Part shown: positions 25,655 to 34,493 of the stretch, piece by piece
How the letters are laid out: each line of letters starts with the position of its first letter
Position numbering within the stretch: position 1 is the stretch's first letter
From: CAZSSM01 sp964609385
GTDB lineage: Bacteria > Planctomycetota > Planctomycetia > Isosphaerales > Isosphaeraceae
NCBI GenBank assembly: GCA_964609385.1
Contig: CAZSSM010000020.1
Location: forward strand, 24,422-88,421
DNA length: 64,000 nt
Reading direction: 5' to 3'
Translations under genes and position numbers: made by a program
Notes under the pieces: generated by a model
What the model saw: the letters and a program-made list of their open reading frames with translations, nothing else
Told to the model about the DNA's origin: nothing
Databases searched by the model: none

Positions 25655-28600
25655 TTACTGATTGCCGAGTTCGTCGGTTGCCGGCGCGTCGGGCGGGGGA
25701 ACCTGCTCGGGCGCGGCCAGGTATTGGACGAGCGAGCGGACCTCGTGTTCGTCGAGGTTGTCCCAGAGGCCCATGGGCATGAGGGACTGGTCGCTCTCAA
25801 CGCGCTCCTCGACCTCGTCCTGAGGGATGACCACGACGTCGTTGGCCGTGGCCAGGGTGATCGCGTCGCGGGTCTCCTCGCGGATGATCCCGGTCAGAAT
25901 GCGGCCGTCGACGGTGGCGATCAGGTGCGCCTGGTAGTCCTTGCCGATCAGGGCATTGGGGTCGAGCACGTTGGCCAGGACGTACTCCAGGTCGGCCCTG
26001 TTGGAGCCCGTCAACTCGGGGCCGTTGTTGCCGCCGTGGTCGAAGAGCCGGTGGCACTGGGCGCAGACGCGGTCGAAGACAGCGCGTCCGAGCCGGACGT
26101 CGGGCTCGCGTTGGGGCTTGCTCTGGAGCATCTCCTGATAGCGGGCGATCGTGCGGGCCGACTCCTCACTGGCGCCCCGGACGGTGCCCCAAACTTCGGC
26201 CAGGCGGGCGTCAATCTCGGAGTCGCCCAGGTTCTGGAGCTGACGGATGATGTCGGCGGTGATCTCGCGCGAGGAGATCGTGCCCTCACCGATGGCCGCC
26301 AAGAGCGCTCGGGCGTTGTCCAGGCGCGACGTCAGCGTGTTCAGGGCGTCCCGGCGTTGGTCGGGGCTCAGGGTCGCGTAGACCTCCAGGATCGCCGGGG
26401 CGATCCGAGGATCGTCGAAACTGGCCAGGGCGCGGAGCGACGACCCACGCAGGTCGCCCTCGACGATCAAGGCGATTAAGGTCGCGACGCTCTCCGAATC
26501 ACGCGCCTTGACCAGCACGTCGATCGCCTCCCGTCGACGGGCCGGGTCATTGTTGCGGTCAGCCAACACACTGCGGATCGCCGCGAGGGCGTCGGGGTCG
26601 CCAAAGGTCAGGCCGAGGGCCAAGACCTGGTTCCGGATCGCCGCGTCGTCGCTCCGCTTCAAGGGTCCGGCGACGTCGGGCCAGGCCGTCGGCATCGCGA
26701 CCGAGCGCCGCCCTTTGAGCGCTTCGTTGATCTCGCGGAGCACACGGAGACGGTCGTCGTCGGACTCCAGCTTGCCGAGCCCGACGACCAGCATCGCCAA
26801 GGCCTCGTCGGTGCCCAGGCCGGCGATCCGACGAACCGTGTGGGGCAGGATCCGGTCGATCTCGGAGCGACGGGCTAGGTCGAACGCGCGTTCGGGATCG
26901 GCGGCCACAGCCGGCTCGAACCCGTACCAGATCATCAACGGCAGATTATGATCGCTCGAGTCGATGCTATGAGTTATCAACCCTTCGACGATCGCCCAGC
27001 GCTGAGCGATCGGCAACTTTTGCAGGGCCGAGGCCAGGGCCAGCCGGACGCGTGGCGAGGGGTCGGCGCTGGCCAACCCGGCGAGCGTCTCGAGGGTCGC
27101 CAGTGAGCAGGTCTGGTCCTCCATCGCCAGTTGGATCGTCCAGGCGCGGACGAACGGGCTCGGGTCCTCGAGGCCGTGGGCGATCACCTCTTGATCGATC
27201 AGGCCGGTGACGTGCAGCGCCCAGAGTCCTCGGAGACGACGGGTGTCGTCCTCGTGCTCCTTGGCCAGCGCGACCAGCGCGTCCTCGACGGCTGGGTCAA
27301 GCGCGCCTTGCGCGGCCCGCTCCTGGAGTCGGCGGCGGGCGTGGCGGACATACCAGTCGTTGCGGTGGGTCTGGAGCGCGACCAGTTCCTCGTCGTCGAG
27401 TCGGGCCAGATCCACATCGACATCGTCGCTGGATCCGTCGCCGTAGCGGACCTTGAAGATCCGGCCGTTGGTTCGGTCATGGACGTTGACTTCTCTCCGG
27501 TGACACTGTTGTTGATCATACCAGTCGATCATCCAGGCCTGGCCATCGGGTCCGTAACGGATGTTGATGATCTGGGACCAGGTGTCGTTGGCCATGAGGA
27601 AGTCGGGCTGATGGCGGGCGACGAAGCCCGAGCCGCTCGGCTCGAGGGCCTCCATGTTCAGCCGGGCGCCATGGATGTTGTTGAAGATGGGCCGGTTGCG
27701 GTACGAGTCGGGCCAGGCGTCGCCGAGGTAGACCATCAGACCACAGTGGGCGTGCCCGCCGCCGGCCGCGTCGGACCGGCCGTTGCCGGCGTGCGGCCCC
27801 TGATCGCCGAGGTAATGGACGTGATCGGCGATTGTTTTGATGTCGTCATAGGTATACGGATTGAAGTGTTGACCGGCCTGTCTCTCATATCGACCGCCGG
27901 GGAACAGGTGATAGAAGTGAGGGATGACGCAGGCGGTGATGAAGGCCTGACCGTGGTCGTCAAAGTCGACGCCCCAGGGGTTGCTGGTCCCGTGGGCGAA
28001 GACCTCGAAGACGTCGCGGGTGGGATGGTAGCGCCAAACGCCGGCGTTGATGGGGACGCGTTGGCGATCGGGCGTGCCGGGCCGACCGACCCGCGAGTGG
28101 GTGAAGACGCCGTGGCAGCCGTAGAGCCAGCCGTCGGGCCCCCAAATGAAGGCGTTGAGCGTCTCGTGGGTGTCCTGATAGCCCCAGCCGTCGAGCAGGA
28201 CCTCGGGCGGGCCGTCGGGTCGGTCGTCACCATCGCGGTCGGGGATGAAGAGCAGTTCGGGCGCAGCGCCCACGAAGACGCCGTCGAAGCCGACCTCGAT
28301 CCCACTGACCAGGTTGAGCCCCTCGGCGAAGACGACCTGGCGATCGAACCGGCCGTCACCGTCCTCGTCCTCGAAGATCAGGATCCGGTCACGGGCCTCG
28401 TCGGGGGCCACTTTGAGCGGATAGTTGTAGGCCTCGGCGATCCAGAGCCGGCCACGATCGTCCAGGCACATCGCGATCGGCTGGCGGACCTCCGGCTCGG
28501 CGGCGGCCAGCACGACCTCGAAGCCCTCGGGCACCTCCATGGCTTCGGCGGCCGCTTCCGGATCGAGCCCAGCGTGCATGTAGGCGTCCGGCGGCGGGGG

Positions 28601-29281
28601 GACGTCGCGGGCCGGCACGTCGGGCCGAGTCGCGTGGAACCGGACGTGGTCGAAGTTGAGGTGGCCCCAGCCGCCGGAGTGGTCGTCGACCAGCCGGATC
28701 CGGATCGAATCGCCTTGACGGTCGCGCAGATCGACCAGGACCGGCTTGAGCTGCTCGGTCTGGTCGCCGGTGGTGTTGAAAAGGACCTCGCCCGACTCGG
28801 CGTCGAGGACCTCCACGCGCGTCGTCCGATGGGTCCCGCCGGCGATCCAGAAGCTCAGATACGGATGGGTGATCGGGAACGGAACGGACGTCAAAGTGCC
28901 TCGGGGGGCGTCGCCGAGCCGCTCGAACCCGCCGATCCAGAACCGGTCCCGATGACCGCTGCGCATGTCGCCCCGACGCGGTGAGACGAGGTCGCCGGCG
29001 ACCGGCTGGCCGTCGAACGCCTCGCCCTCGGCCACCCAGTCGTTCAGGGTCCCGTCCTCGAAGTCCAGGTTGAGCACCCGGCCGTCCGGGTCCGTCGGCA
29101 CGATCGCGTCGGCCAGCCAGCCCGGCGCGGGGTTCGCCCCCGAACCCGTCGACGACCCGACGTCCGAGCCCGGCTCCGATGCGCCCGGCAAGGCCAACAA
29201 AGCGATCAGGGCCACCCCGATCCCCATGGCAAGGCCCCCCAATCGTTTCAAACCACTTCGCACGAACGTCGAGACGAACAT
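25655..29281 (-). CDS. PVC-type heme-binding CxxCH protein with HEAT-like repeats
   Basis: A 1208-residue exported protein. The signal peptide (GIGVALIALLALPGAS) is followed by a carbohydrate-binding-like beta domain (LSFWIAGGTHRTTRVEVLD) and a long membrane-bound dehydrogenase-type beta-propeller (about residues 245-620) with FEVVLAAAEPEVRQPIAM and GLNLVSGIEVGFDGVFVG. HEAT-like helical repeats follow, then a C-terminal cytochrome c domain with VCAQCHRLFDHGGNNGPELTG and the distal Met in SLMPMG. The ATG at 29281 is chosen for GGGAG six bases upstream and the signal peptide; the frame is open to 29488. Large cytochromes of this type are typical of planctomycetes; the substrate is unknown. Confidence 0.92.
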   Translation of the reverse strand: MFVSTFVRSGLKRLGGLAMGIGVALIALLALPGASEPGSDVGSSTGSGANPAPGWLADAIVPTDPDGRVLNLDFEDGTLNDWVAEGEAFDGQPVAGDLVSPRRGDMRSGHRDRFWIGGFERLGDAPRGTLTSVPFPITHPYLSFWIAGGTHRTTRVEVLDAESGEVLFNTTGDQTEQLKPVLVDLRDRQGDSIRIRLVDDHSGGWGHLNFDHVRFHATRPDVPARDVPPPPDAYMHAGLDPEAAAEAMEVPEGFEVVLAAAEPEVRQPIAMCLDDRGRLWIAEAYNYPLKVAPDEARDRILIFEDEDGDGRFDRQVVFAEGLNLVSGIEVGFDGVFVGAAPELLFIPDRDGDDRPDGPPEVLLDGWGYQDTHETLNAFIWGPDGWLYGCHGVFTHSRVGRPGTPDRQRVPINAGVWRYHPTRDVFEVFAHGTSNPWGVDFDDHGQAFITACVIPHFYHLFPGGRYERQAGQHFNPYTYDDIKTIADHVHYLGDQGPHAGNGRSDAAGGGHAHCGLMVYLGDAWPDSYRNRPIFNNIHGARLNMEALEPSGSGFVARHQPDFLMANDTWSQIINIRYGPDGQAWMIDWYDQQQCHRREVNVHDRTNGRIFKVRYGDGSSDDVDVDLARLDDEELVALQTHRNDWYVRHARRRLQERAAQGALDPAVEDALVALAKEHEDDTRRLRGLWALHVTGLIDQEVIAHGLEDPSPFVRAWTIQLAMEDQTCSLATLETLAGLASADPSPRVRLALASALQKLPIAQRWAIVEGLITHSIDSSDHNLPLMIWYGFEPAVAADPERAFDLARRSEIDRILPHTVRRIAGLGTDEALAMLVVGLGKLESDDDRLRVLREINEALKGRRSVAMPTAWPDVAGPLKRSDDAAIRNQVLALGLTFGDPDALAAIRSVLADRNNDPARRREAIDVLVKARDSESVATLIALIVEGDLRGSSLRALASFDDPRIAPAILEVYATLSPDQRRDALNTLTSRLDNARALLAAIGEGTISSREITADIIRQLQNLGDSEIDARLAEVWGTVRGASEESARTIARYQEMLQSKPQREPDVRLGRAVFDRVCAQCHRLFDHGGNNGPELTGSNRADLEYVLANVLDPNALIGKDYQAHLIATVDGRILTGIIREETRDAITLATANDVVVIPQDEVEERVESDQSLMPMGLWDNLDEHEVRSLVQYLAAPEQVPPPDAPATDELGNQ

Positions 29282-29605
29282 CGACACTCCCCCAGCGGCC
29301 GTGTCGGGCGGTCCACGGCGGTCTTCAAGGTCCACCCACGTTGATCGATTCGATCGGAGTCCGGGTCCATTCACAGCGCCGATTCCGGTCGCCCCGCAAT
29401 CGACCCGACACGGCCAGGCCGCCCCGCGACGCCCGGCCGAAGTCTCCAACAATCGTTCGATTTCAACGTCCGAGGCCCCGGCGGTCAATCACGACCGTGA
29501 AGAATCGGCGAATCGCCCCGGGCTCGGCCGATCGGACCCGACGCCCTCGGATCCCGTACAATGGTTCGGGACCCCCAACGCATAAGGACCATGGGAGCAT
29601 CGGCC
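29282..29605. other. Divergent intergenic region
   Basis: These 324 bases separate the PVC heme protein (-) and the ATPase gene (+). Long open frames on both strands are antisense-like and without motifs. GGGAG stands nine bases before the ATPase ATG. No repeat was seen. Confidence 0.35.
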
Positions 29606-30766
29606 ATGATCCGGTCGGTCGAGATCACCAACTTCAAGAGCATCCGCCACCAAAAGATCGACCTGGAACGGCTGACCGTCTTCGTCGGCGCCAACGCCAG
29701 CGGCAAGACCAGCGTTCTCGAGGCGATCGCGTGGGCCGCCGAGATCTCGACCTTGTGGGATCGCGTTGGCAAGGAGATCAATCCTCCCCTCCCTGCGAGC
29801 ATTTCGAACCAGATCCAAACCGAATTGAAACCACAATGGTACTGTGATCTAGTTTGCAATAGTAAATCTGACATAATTTCAACAATTGTTATTTCCAATT
29901 CGGATCGGGAATTCCTCGTCAACGCGGAACCTCCGGACGATGATGGCCCTCGACGCGCCGAGCCATTGGGTCGGAGGGATTGGTCGATCTTTGTCGAGCC
30001 CGGGACGGGGGTGGACAACGAGGCGGTCAGGATGCCCTCCCTGGGCGAGATCCAGTTCCAAACCTCCCACTTGGCCAGGCCGAGCTACTCGGACCGGACC
30101 CCGCCATGCCTCGGTCCTGAAGGCGAGGACCTTTCGTCCGTGGTTGCCTACATGGCCCTGAATGATCCCGACAACTTCCGCGCCCTCGTCGATGAGTTGA
30201 AGGGATTGATCCCCCATCTCGAGCGGATCCGGTTCACCAAGTCACCCGTGACTCGGATCGAGACGGAGGTCGTCCGGCTGGGCGACGAGACGGTCGAGCG
30301 CCATCTCAAGCGCACTTATCAGGGTGACGCCCTCTTGTTCGATTTCGAGAACACCAAAGGCATCCCGGCGCGCGCTGTCAGCGAAGGGACCTTGATGCTG
30401 CTCGGCCTGCTGACCAAGCTGCTCGGCCCCGAGCGCCCTGAAGTCCTCCTGATCGACAATATCGATCGGGGGCTCCACCCGATCGCCCAGCGCGAACTGA
30501 TCAAGGTGCTCCGGAAGCTCATGGAGCGGTTCCCGAACCTCCAGATCCTCGCGACGACCCACTCGCCTTACCTGCTCGACTCGGTGGAGCCGGAAGAGGT
30601 CCGCATGATGGCCCTCGATGAAGACGGGGCCTCGGTCTGCGGACGGCTGACGGACCATCCACGGTTCGAGAAATGGAAAAATGGCATGGATATGACGCCA
30701 GGCGAACTCTGGAGCCTCTTGGGAGAACAATGGGTCGCGAATCCGGAGAAGGCGGCCACGTCATGA
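29606..30766 (+). CDS. AAA/ABC-type ATPase of the OLD/AbiL-like group
   Basis: A 386-residue ATPase. It begins with IRSVEITNFKSI and Walker A GANASGKT (residues 28-35), has a helical middle, then an ABC-like signature (SEGTLMLLGLLTKLLG), Walker B VLLIDNIDRGLHP and an H-loop ATTHSPYLLD. In Walker B the usual catalytic Glu after Asp is replaced (DN instead of DE). The layout is that of AAA_15/AAA_21 ATPases found in defence pairs such as AbiL, PARIS and Septu. It overlaps the next gene by four bases (ATGA), so the two products are probably made together as a complex. The ATG at 29606 is selected by its ribosome binding site. Confidence 0.85.
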   Translation: MIRSVEITNFKSIRHQKIDLERLTVFVGANASGKTSVLEAIAWAAEISTLWDRVGKEINPPLPASISNQIQTELKPQWYCDLVCNSKSDIISTIVISNSDREFLVNAEPPDDDGPRRAEPLGRRDWSIFVEPGTGVDNEAVRMPSLGEIQFQTSHLARPSYSDRTPPCLGPEGEDLSSVVAYMALNDPDNFRALVDELKGLIPHLERIRFTKSPVTRIETEVVRLGDETVERHLKRTYQGDALLFDFENTKGIPARAVSEGTLMLLGLLTKLLGPERPEVLLIDNIDRGLHPIAQRELIKVLRKLMERFPNLQILATTHSPYLLDSVEPEEVRMMALDEDGASVCGRLTDHPRFEKWKNGMDMTPGELWSLLGEQWVANPEKAATS

Positions 30767-31509
30767 GCCTCAAGTTCGTGGTGATCCACGAAGCGCCGGC
30801 CGACTTCGCTATCGCCACCGAGATCGCCGATCGCGTCCTGCTCGACACGATCGATTGGCTCGACACTTCCATCTTGGATACACAGCGGGAATGGGTCGGA
30901 GTTGGACCGGATGGAGAACGGTTGGCTTGGAAGACGATCAAGGGCCAGGCTCAGAGAATCGGGAAGCTCGGAATCCGGATCCATGGCCATTTCGATGGGG
31001 AACCCGCCAAGGAGGATGCCCACGCGGCCCGAATCGGCATCGCCTACGTTTTGCATGTCTGCACCGAAATCAATGCCATCCTGTTGATCCGGGATGCCGA
31101 CGATCGTCCGGAGCGCCGTGACGGCTTGGAGCAAGCGCGTCGAGCGACCCCGTCGGGAGAATGCCCGATCCTGATCGGCGTGGCGGTTCCCGAGCGTGAA
31201 GCCTGGGTCCTCTGCGGTTTCGATCCGCTCGATGGTGACGAGATCCAACGGCTGGCTGAGGAGCGGCGGAACCTCGGCTTCGACCCGCGCCTCCGGTCGC
31301 ACGAGTTGATCGCCTGCAAGGACGATCGGGCCAAGAAGAGTCCCAAGCGGGTTCTCTCGGTGTTGACGAACCGCGACGGGGAGCGTCAACGTCGTTGTTG
31401 GCGAGAGACGGCGATTGGGACGCTCGAGAATCGGGGGACTGCGAACGGCTTAGCGGCGTATCTCAACGAGGTCGGTTCGCGCCTCGTCCCGATCCTGACC
31501 GGCCCTTGA
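30763..31509 (+). CDS. TOPRIM/DUF4276-like partner of the ATPase
   Basis: A 248-residue protein coupled by a four-base overlap to the ATPase. It starts with a strand and helix containing acidic residues (FVVIHEAPADFAIATEIADRV), later has a hydrophobic strand ending in acidic residues (ILLIRDADDRPER), then VAVPEREAWVLCGF. A first Glu followed by a D-x-D motif after a hydrophobic strand is the TOPRIM pattern, and EAW motifs occur in DUF4276/AbiLii-like proteins. It may therefore be the nuclease or effector of a two-gene defence module. The family call is inference; coding is well supported. The frame opens at 30673, but the conserved part starts at 30763. Confidence 0.7.
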   Translation: MSLKFVVIHEAPADFAIATEIADRVLLDTIDWLDTSILDTQREWVGVGPDGERLAWKTIKGQAQRIGKLGIRIHGHFDGEPAKEDAHAARIGIAYVLHVCTEINAILLIRDADDRPERRDGLEQARRATPSGECPILIGVAVPEREAWVLCGFDPLDGDEIQRLAEERRNLGFDPRLRSHELIACKDDRAKKSPKRVLSVLTNRDGERQRRCWRETAIGTLENRGTANGLAAYLNEVGSRLVPILTGP

Positions 31510-31522
31510 TCTCGGTCGGGGT

Positions 31523-32194
31523 TCACGCGGGGGTCCGGTTCCGGGAACGAACGGCCTTGAAGAAGGCGTCGAGCTTGTCGGGGTCGAGGTGGCCGTCGGT
31601 CCGGACGCCGCTGCAGACGTCGAGGGCGAACGGGGCGACTTGGGCGATCGCTTGGTCGGCGTTGTCGGGGTTCAGGCCGCCGGCGAGGTAGACCGGCACG
31701 TCGACGGCCTCGACGATCCGTCGGCTGATCCCCCAATCGTGCCGTCGACCGGTCCCGCCGAGCTGTTTGACGGCCCCCTTCGGATCGCCCGAGTCGAGCA
31801 ACAGCGCATCGACGTGGGGGGCGATCCGCTCGGCCTCGGCGACCGCCTCGGGACCGTTCACGTGGACGACCTGCACCAAGCCGAGGTCGGGCATCGCGTC
31901 GCGGATCGCCGCATAAGTCGCTTCCGTCACGGAGTCGCAGATCTGGACGGTGTCGACCCCGAGCCGTCGACGCTGGTCGATGATCTCGACGGCCGTCCGA
32001 CGGCTCGTCAGCAGGAAGACGTCGACCCACGACGGCACGACCGCGGCGATCTCGGCGATCCGCGACTCGGGGATCACGCCCGGCCCGCTCGGCATCGCCG
32101 AGACCAGGCCCAGCGCCGAGGCCCCAGCGCGGATCGCCCGCCAGGCCTCCTCGACGCTCATAATGCAACAGATCTTCACACGCACCCGGTCCAC
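31523..32194 (-). CDS. Phosphoribosylanthranilate isomerase-like protein
   Basis: A 223-residue TIM-barrel protein related to TrpF, which isomerises N-(5-phosphoribosyl)anthranilate in tryptophan synthesis. The catalytic Cys is in VKICCIM, the acidic residue in HVDALLLDSG, and phosphate-site loops are LGGTGRRHDW, LAGGLNPDN and DVCSGVRTDG. The usual KICG reads KICC, and several loops differ from classical TrpF (MPSGPGVIPES in place of SPR), so this is a divergent subfamily; no other trp genes are nearby. The start is a GTG with GGGGGG eight bases before it. It converges on the TOPRIM-like gene with a 13-base gap. Confidence 0.8.
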   Translation of the reverse strand: MDRVRVKICCIMSVEEAWRAIRAGASALGLVSAMPSGPGVIPESRIAEIAAVVPSWVDVFLLTSRRTAVEIIDQRRRLGVDTVQICDSVTEATYAAIRDAMPDLGLVQVVHVNGPEAVAEAERIAPHVDALLLDSGDPKGAVKQLGGTGRRHDWGISRRIVEAVDVPVYLAGGLNPDNADQAIAQVAPFALDVCSGVRTDGHLDPDKLDAFFKAVRSRNRTPA

Positions 32195-32545
32195 CGTCTC
32201 GTCCCCCCGTCCCCTCGCCAGATCGCCTCGACCGGGGCCGACGCCCGGCGATGATCTTCGGACCTTGTCAACCCCACCGGGATGATGTCAACTCGAGTCC
32301 GATCGCGACGCCTCGATCGCCGACGGCAAACCACCCCGACGACGGGGACAGGCGGGCGGAGGCGCCGAAAACCCTCCCTGACCCGGTCCCCCTTGGTCAG
32401 AACAGCGCAAACGGTCCTCCCGCTTTCGAGGATCTCGAAATCCCGGCCACCTCGGTCCCCGGACCCTGCAGGTCGGTCGGAGCCAGAGGTCGACCCCTCA
32501 CCAACGGACGACAGAGCCCACGGACAACAGATCGGGAGATCTCCG
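32195..32545. other. Divergent intergenic region
   Basis: These 351 bases lie between the TrpF-like gene (-) and the histidine kinase gene (+). Frames running through it are arginine-rich shadows, including the open extension of the kinase frame back to 32282. No repeat or RNA seen. Confidence 0.35.
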
Positions 32546-34159
32546 ATGATCGAGACCGAACGGCTCCGCCAGGAATCGTGCCTGCGGATCGCCAAGTTGC
32601 TCCGACAGAATTCGGAGGCCCTGACCGACCGCTGGGCGCGGCTGAGCCAACACGAGCGACCGCACAATCAGAGCACCCATTGGCACGTCCTCAGGGACGG
32701 CCTGCCGAAGTTCCTCCGGGCGGTGGCCGGTGCATTGATGCAGCCCCAAGAGGACGGCCACGGTCGGCATCGGATCCTGGCGCTGGACCACGGCGAGCAC
32801 CGCTGGCAGATCGGTTGGAAGCTCTCCGACGTGGTCGGCGACTACCAATTGCTGCGGCTGGTCCTGATGGAGACGCTGGACGAGCGGCTAGACCCGCCCC
32901 CGACACCCCTGGAGCGGCTCGCGTTGAATCTCCACCTGGACGACTCGATCACTGCCGCGGTGGTCGCCTTCGTGGAGCACCAGGAGCTCCAGCTCAAGCA
33001 GGCGCATCAGCGGCTCAACGAGTTCCTCGGCGTCCTCGGACACGAGCTGCGCAATCCCCTCAACGCGATGGCGATGGGCCTCCAACTGATACAGTTCTCC
33101 GGGGCGAACGTCGATCGCAGCGACGCCGAGCAGGCCTGTCGGCACAGCATCGAGGTGATGACCCGCCTGCTGGACGACATGCTCGACGTGACCCGGATCA
33201 CTCGTGGCCAGATCAACCTCGACCGACGGCCGATGGAGCTGAAGGGGGTCCTCCAACGCGCCGTCCAAGGGACCCGCTCCCAGATCGTCAGCAAGCACCA
33301 TCGGCTGGAGACCCATCTGCCGCCCGGCCCGGTCTGGATCGACGGCGACGCGACTCGGCTGGAGCAGGTCGTCACCAACCTGCTCGGCAACGCGATCAAG
33401 TACACCGAGCCGGGCGGCACCATCCGCCTCAGCCTGGAGTACGACGGCGACCACGCCGTCATCCTCCGGATCCGCGACACCGGACAGGGCATCGACCGGA
33501 CGATGCTTCCGCATATCTTCGACCTGTTCGTGCAGGGCCCGGAGAACACCGGGCGCGGCCTCGGCATCGGGCTGGCCCTCACGCGGATGCTCGTCGAGCT
33601 CCACGGCGGCCGGATTGAGGCCCACAGCAACGGCCTCGGCCATGGCAGCGAATTCGCCTGCACCCTGCCCCTGCTGACCGAAATGAGTCGGCCCGAGCCG
33701 GCACCCCTCCCCCCGGCCGATCGTGCCGGCGGCCACGAGCTGAACCAGGCGCCGTCGAGGCGGATCCTCATCGTCGACGACGAGGGCACCTCGACCCGGA
33801 TGCTCGCGGCCCTGCTGGAGCAGTGCGGGCACGCCATGCTCATGGCCTACGACGGGGAGGTCGGGCTCGAACTCGCCCTCAACGAACTGCCCGAGGTCAT
33901 CCTGCTCGACATCGGATTGCCGCGCCTCGACGGGTTCGAGGTTGCCCGCAGACTCCGCCGCGAACGCCGGTTCGACCGGACCATCATCATCGCCATGACC
34001 GGGTTCACCCCCGACGAGGGCCAGCTCCGACAGGCTCATGAGATCGGCTTCGACCACTACCTGGTCAAGCCCGTGGGACTCCGGGTGATCCAGGAACTCA
34101 TCGCCGCCAATCCAGTCCGAGCCGGAGCCGCCGAGGGGGACGCCGAGGACCCGGCCTGA
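32546..34159 (+). CDS. Hybrid sensor histidine kinase/response regulator
   Basis: A 537-residue soluble two-component protein. Residues about 5-135 are a helical sensor resembling the RsbRD N-terminal domain (LRQNSEALTDRWARL, then IGWKLSDVVGDYQLLRLVLME). HisKA has the phospho-acceptor His in FLGVLGHELRNPLNAM. The HATPase has LEQVVTNLLGNAIKY (N box), DTGQGID and GRGLGIGLALT. A C-terminal receiver starts ILIVDDE, with the acceptor Asp in VILLDIGLP and Lys in HYLVKPVG. There is no membrane segment and no output domain, so signal transfer must go to another protein. The ATG at 32546 has GGAG seven bases upstream. Confidence 0.92.
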   Translation: MIETERLRQESCLRIAKLLRQNSEALTDRWARLSQHERPHNQSTHWHVLRDGLPKFLRAVAGALMQPQEDGHGRHRILALDHGEHRWQIGWKLSDVVGDYQLLRLVLMETLDERLDPPPTPLERLALNLHLDDSITAAVVAFVEHQELQLKQAHQRLNEFLGVLGHELRNPLNAMAMGLQLIQFSGANVDRSDAEQACRHSIEVMTRLLDDMLDVTRITRGQINLDRRPMELKGVLQRAVQGTRSQIVSKHHRLETHLPPGPVWIDGDATRLEQVVTNLLGNAIKYTEPGGTIRLSLEYDGDHAVILRIRDTGQGIDRTMLPHIFDLFVQGPENTGRGLGIGLALTRMLVELHGGRIEAHSNGLGHGSEFACTLPLLTEMSRPEPAPLPPADRAGGHELNQAPSRRILIVDDEGTSTRMLAALLEQCGHAMLMAYDGEVGLELALNELPEVILLDIGLPRLDGFEVARRLRRERRFDRTIIIAMTGFTPDEGQLRQAHEIGFDHYLVKPVGLRVIQELIAANPVRAGAAEGDAEDPA

Positions 34160-34493
34160 TCCCCGATCGCCGATCCCCGATCACGGAGGATCACCCCACG
34201 GCGAACCTCGCCTCGGGTCCCAATCCCGCCCCGGGATCGGACCGAGCGGCCACGACGATCTCATCACTCCGAGTCAACACGAGGGATGGGGCTGTGGTCG
34301 ATCCAATCCGCCCATCGTCGACGACGCCCCCAATGGACGGGTCGTCGAGCGGGTACGATCCGGAAAAACCCGGCATGTCCGACGCCCCCAGCAGTCTGAC
34401 CGTCGAGGTCGGCGAGGACGGCCGCATCAACGCCAGGCTCTCGCCCCACGATGACCCGACCCGGTCATCGGTCGATCCCTGGTTTCTCAGGGA
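34160..34493. other. Convergent intergenic region
   Basis: No gene is supported in these 334 bases between the kinase (+) and the porin (-). Near 34160-34186 a short GATCCCCGATC-type motif is repeated. A terminator is expected here but none with a U-run was recognised. Confidence 0.35.

Noticed and set aside
27131..28984. 617-codon plus-strand frame
   Set aside because: Antisense to the PVC heme protein. Its Val/Asp/Gly-rich composition is the usual shadow of a high-GC gene.
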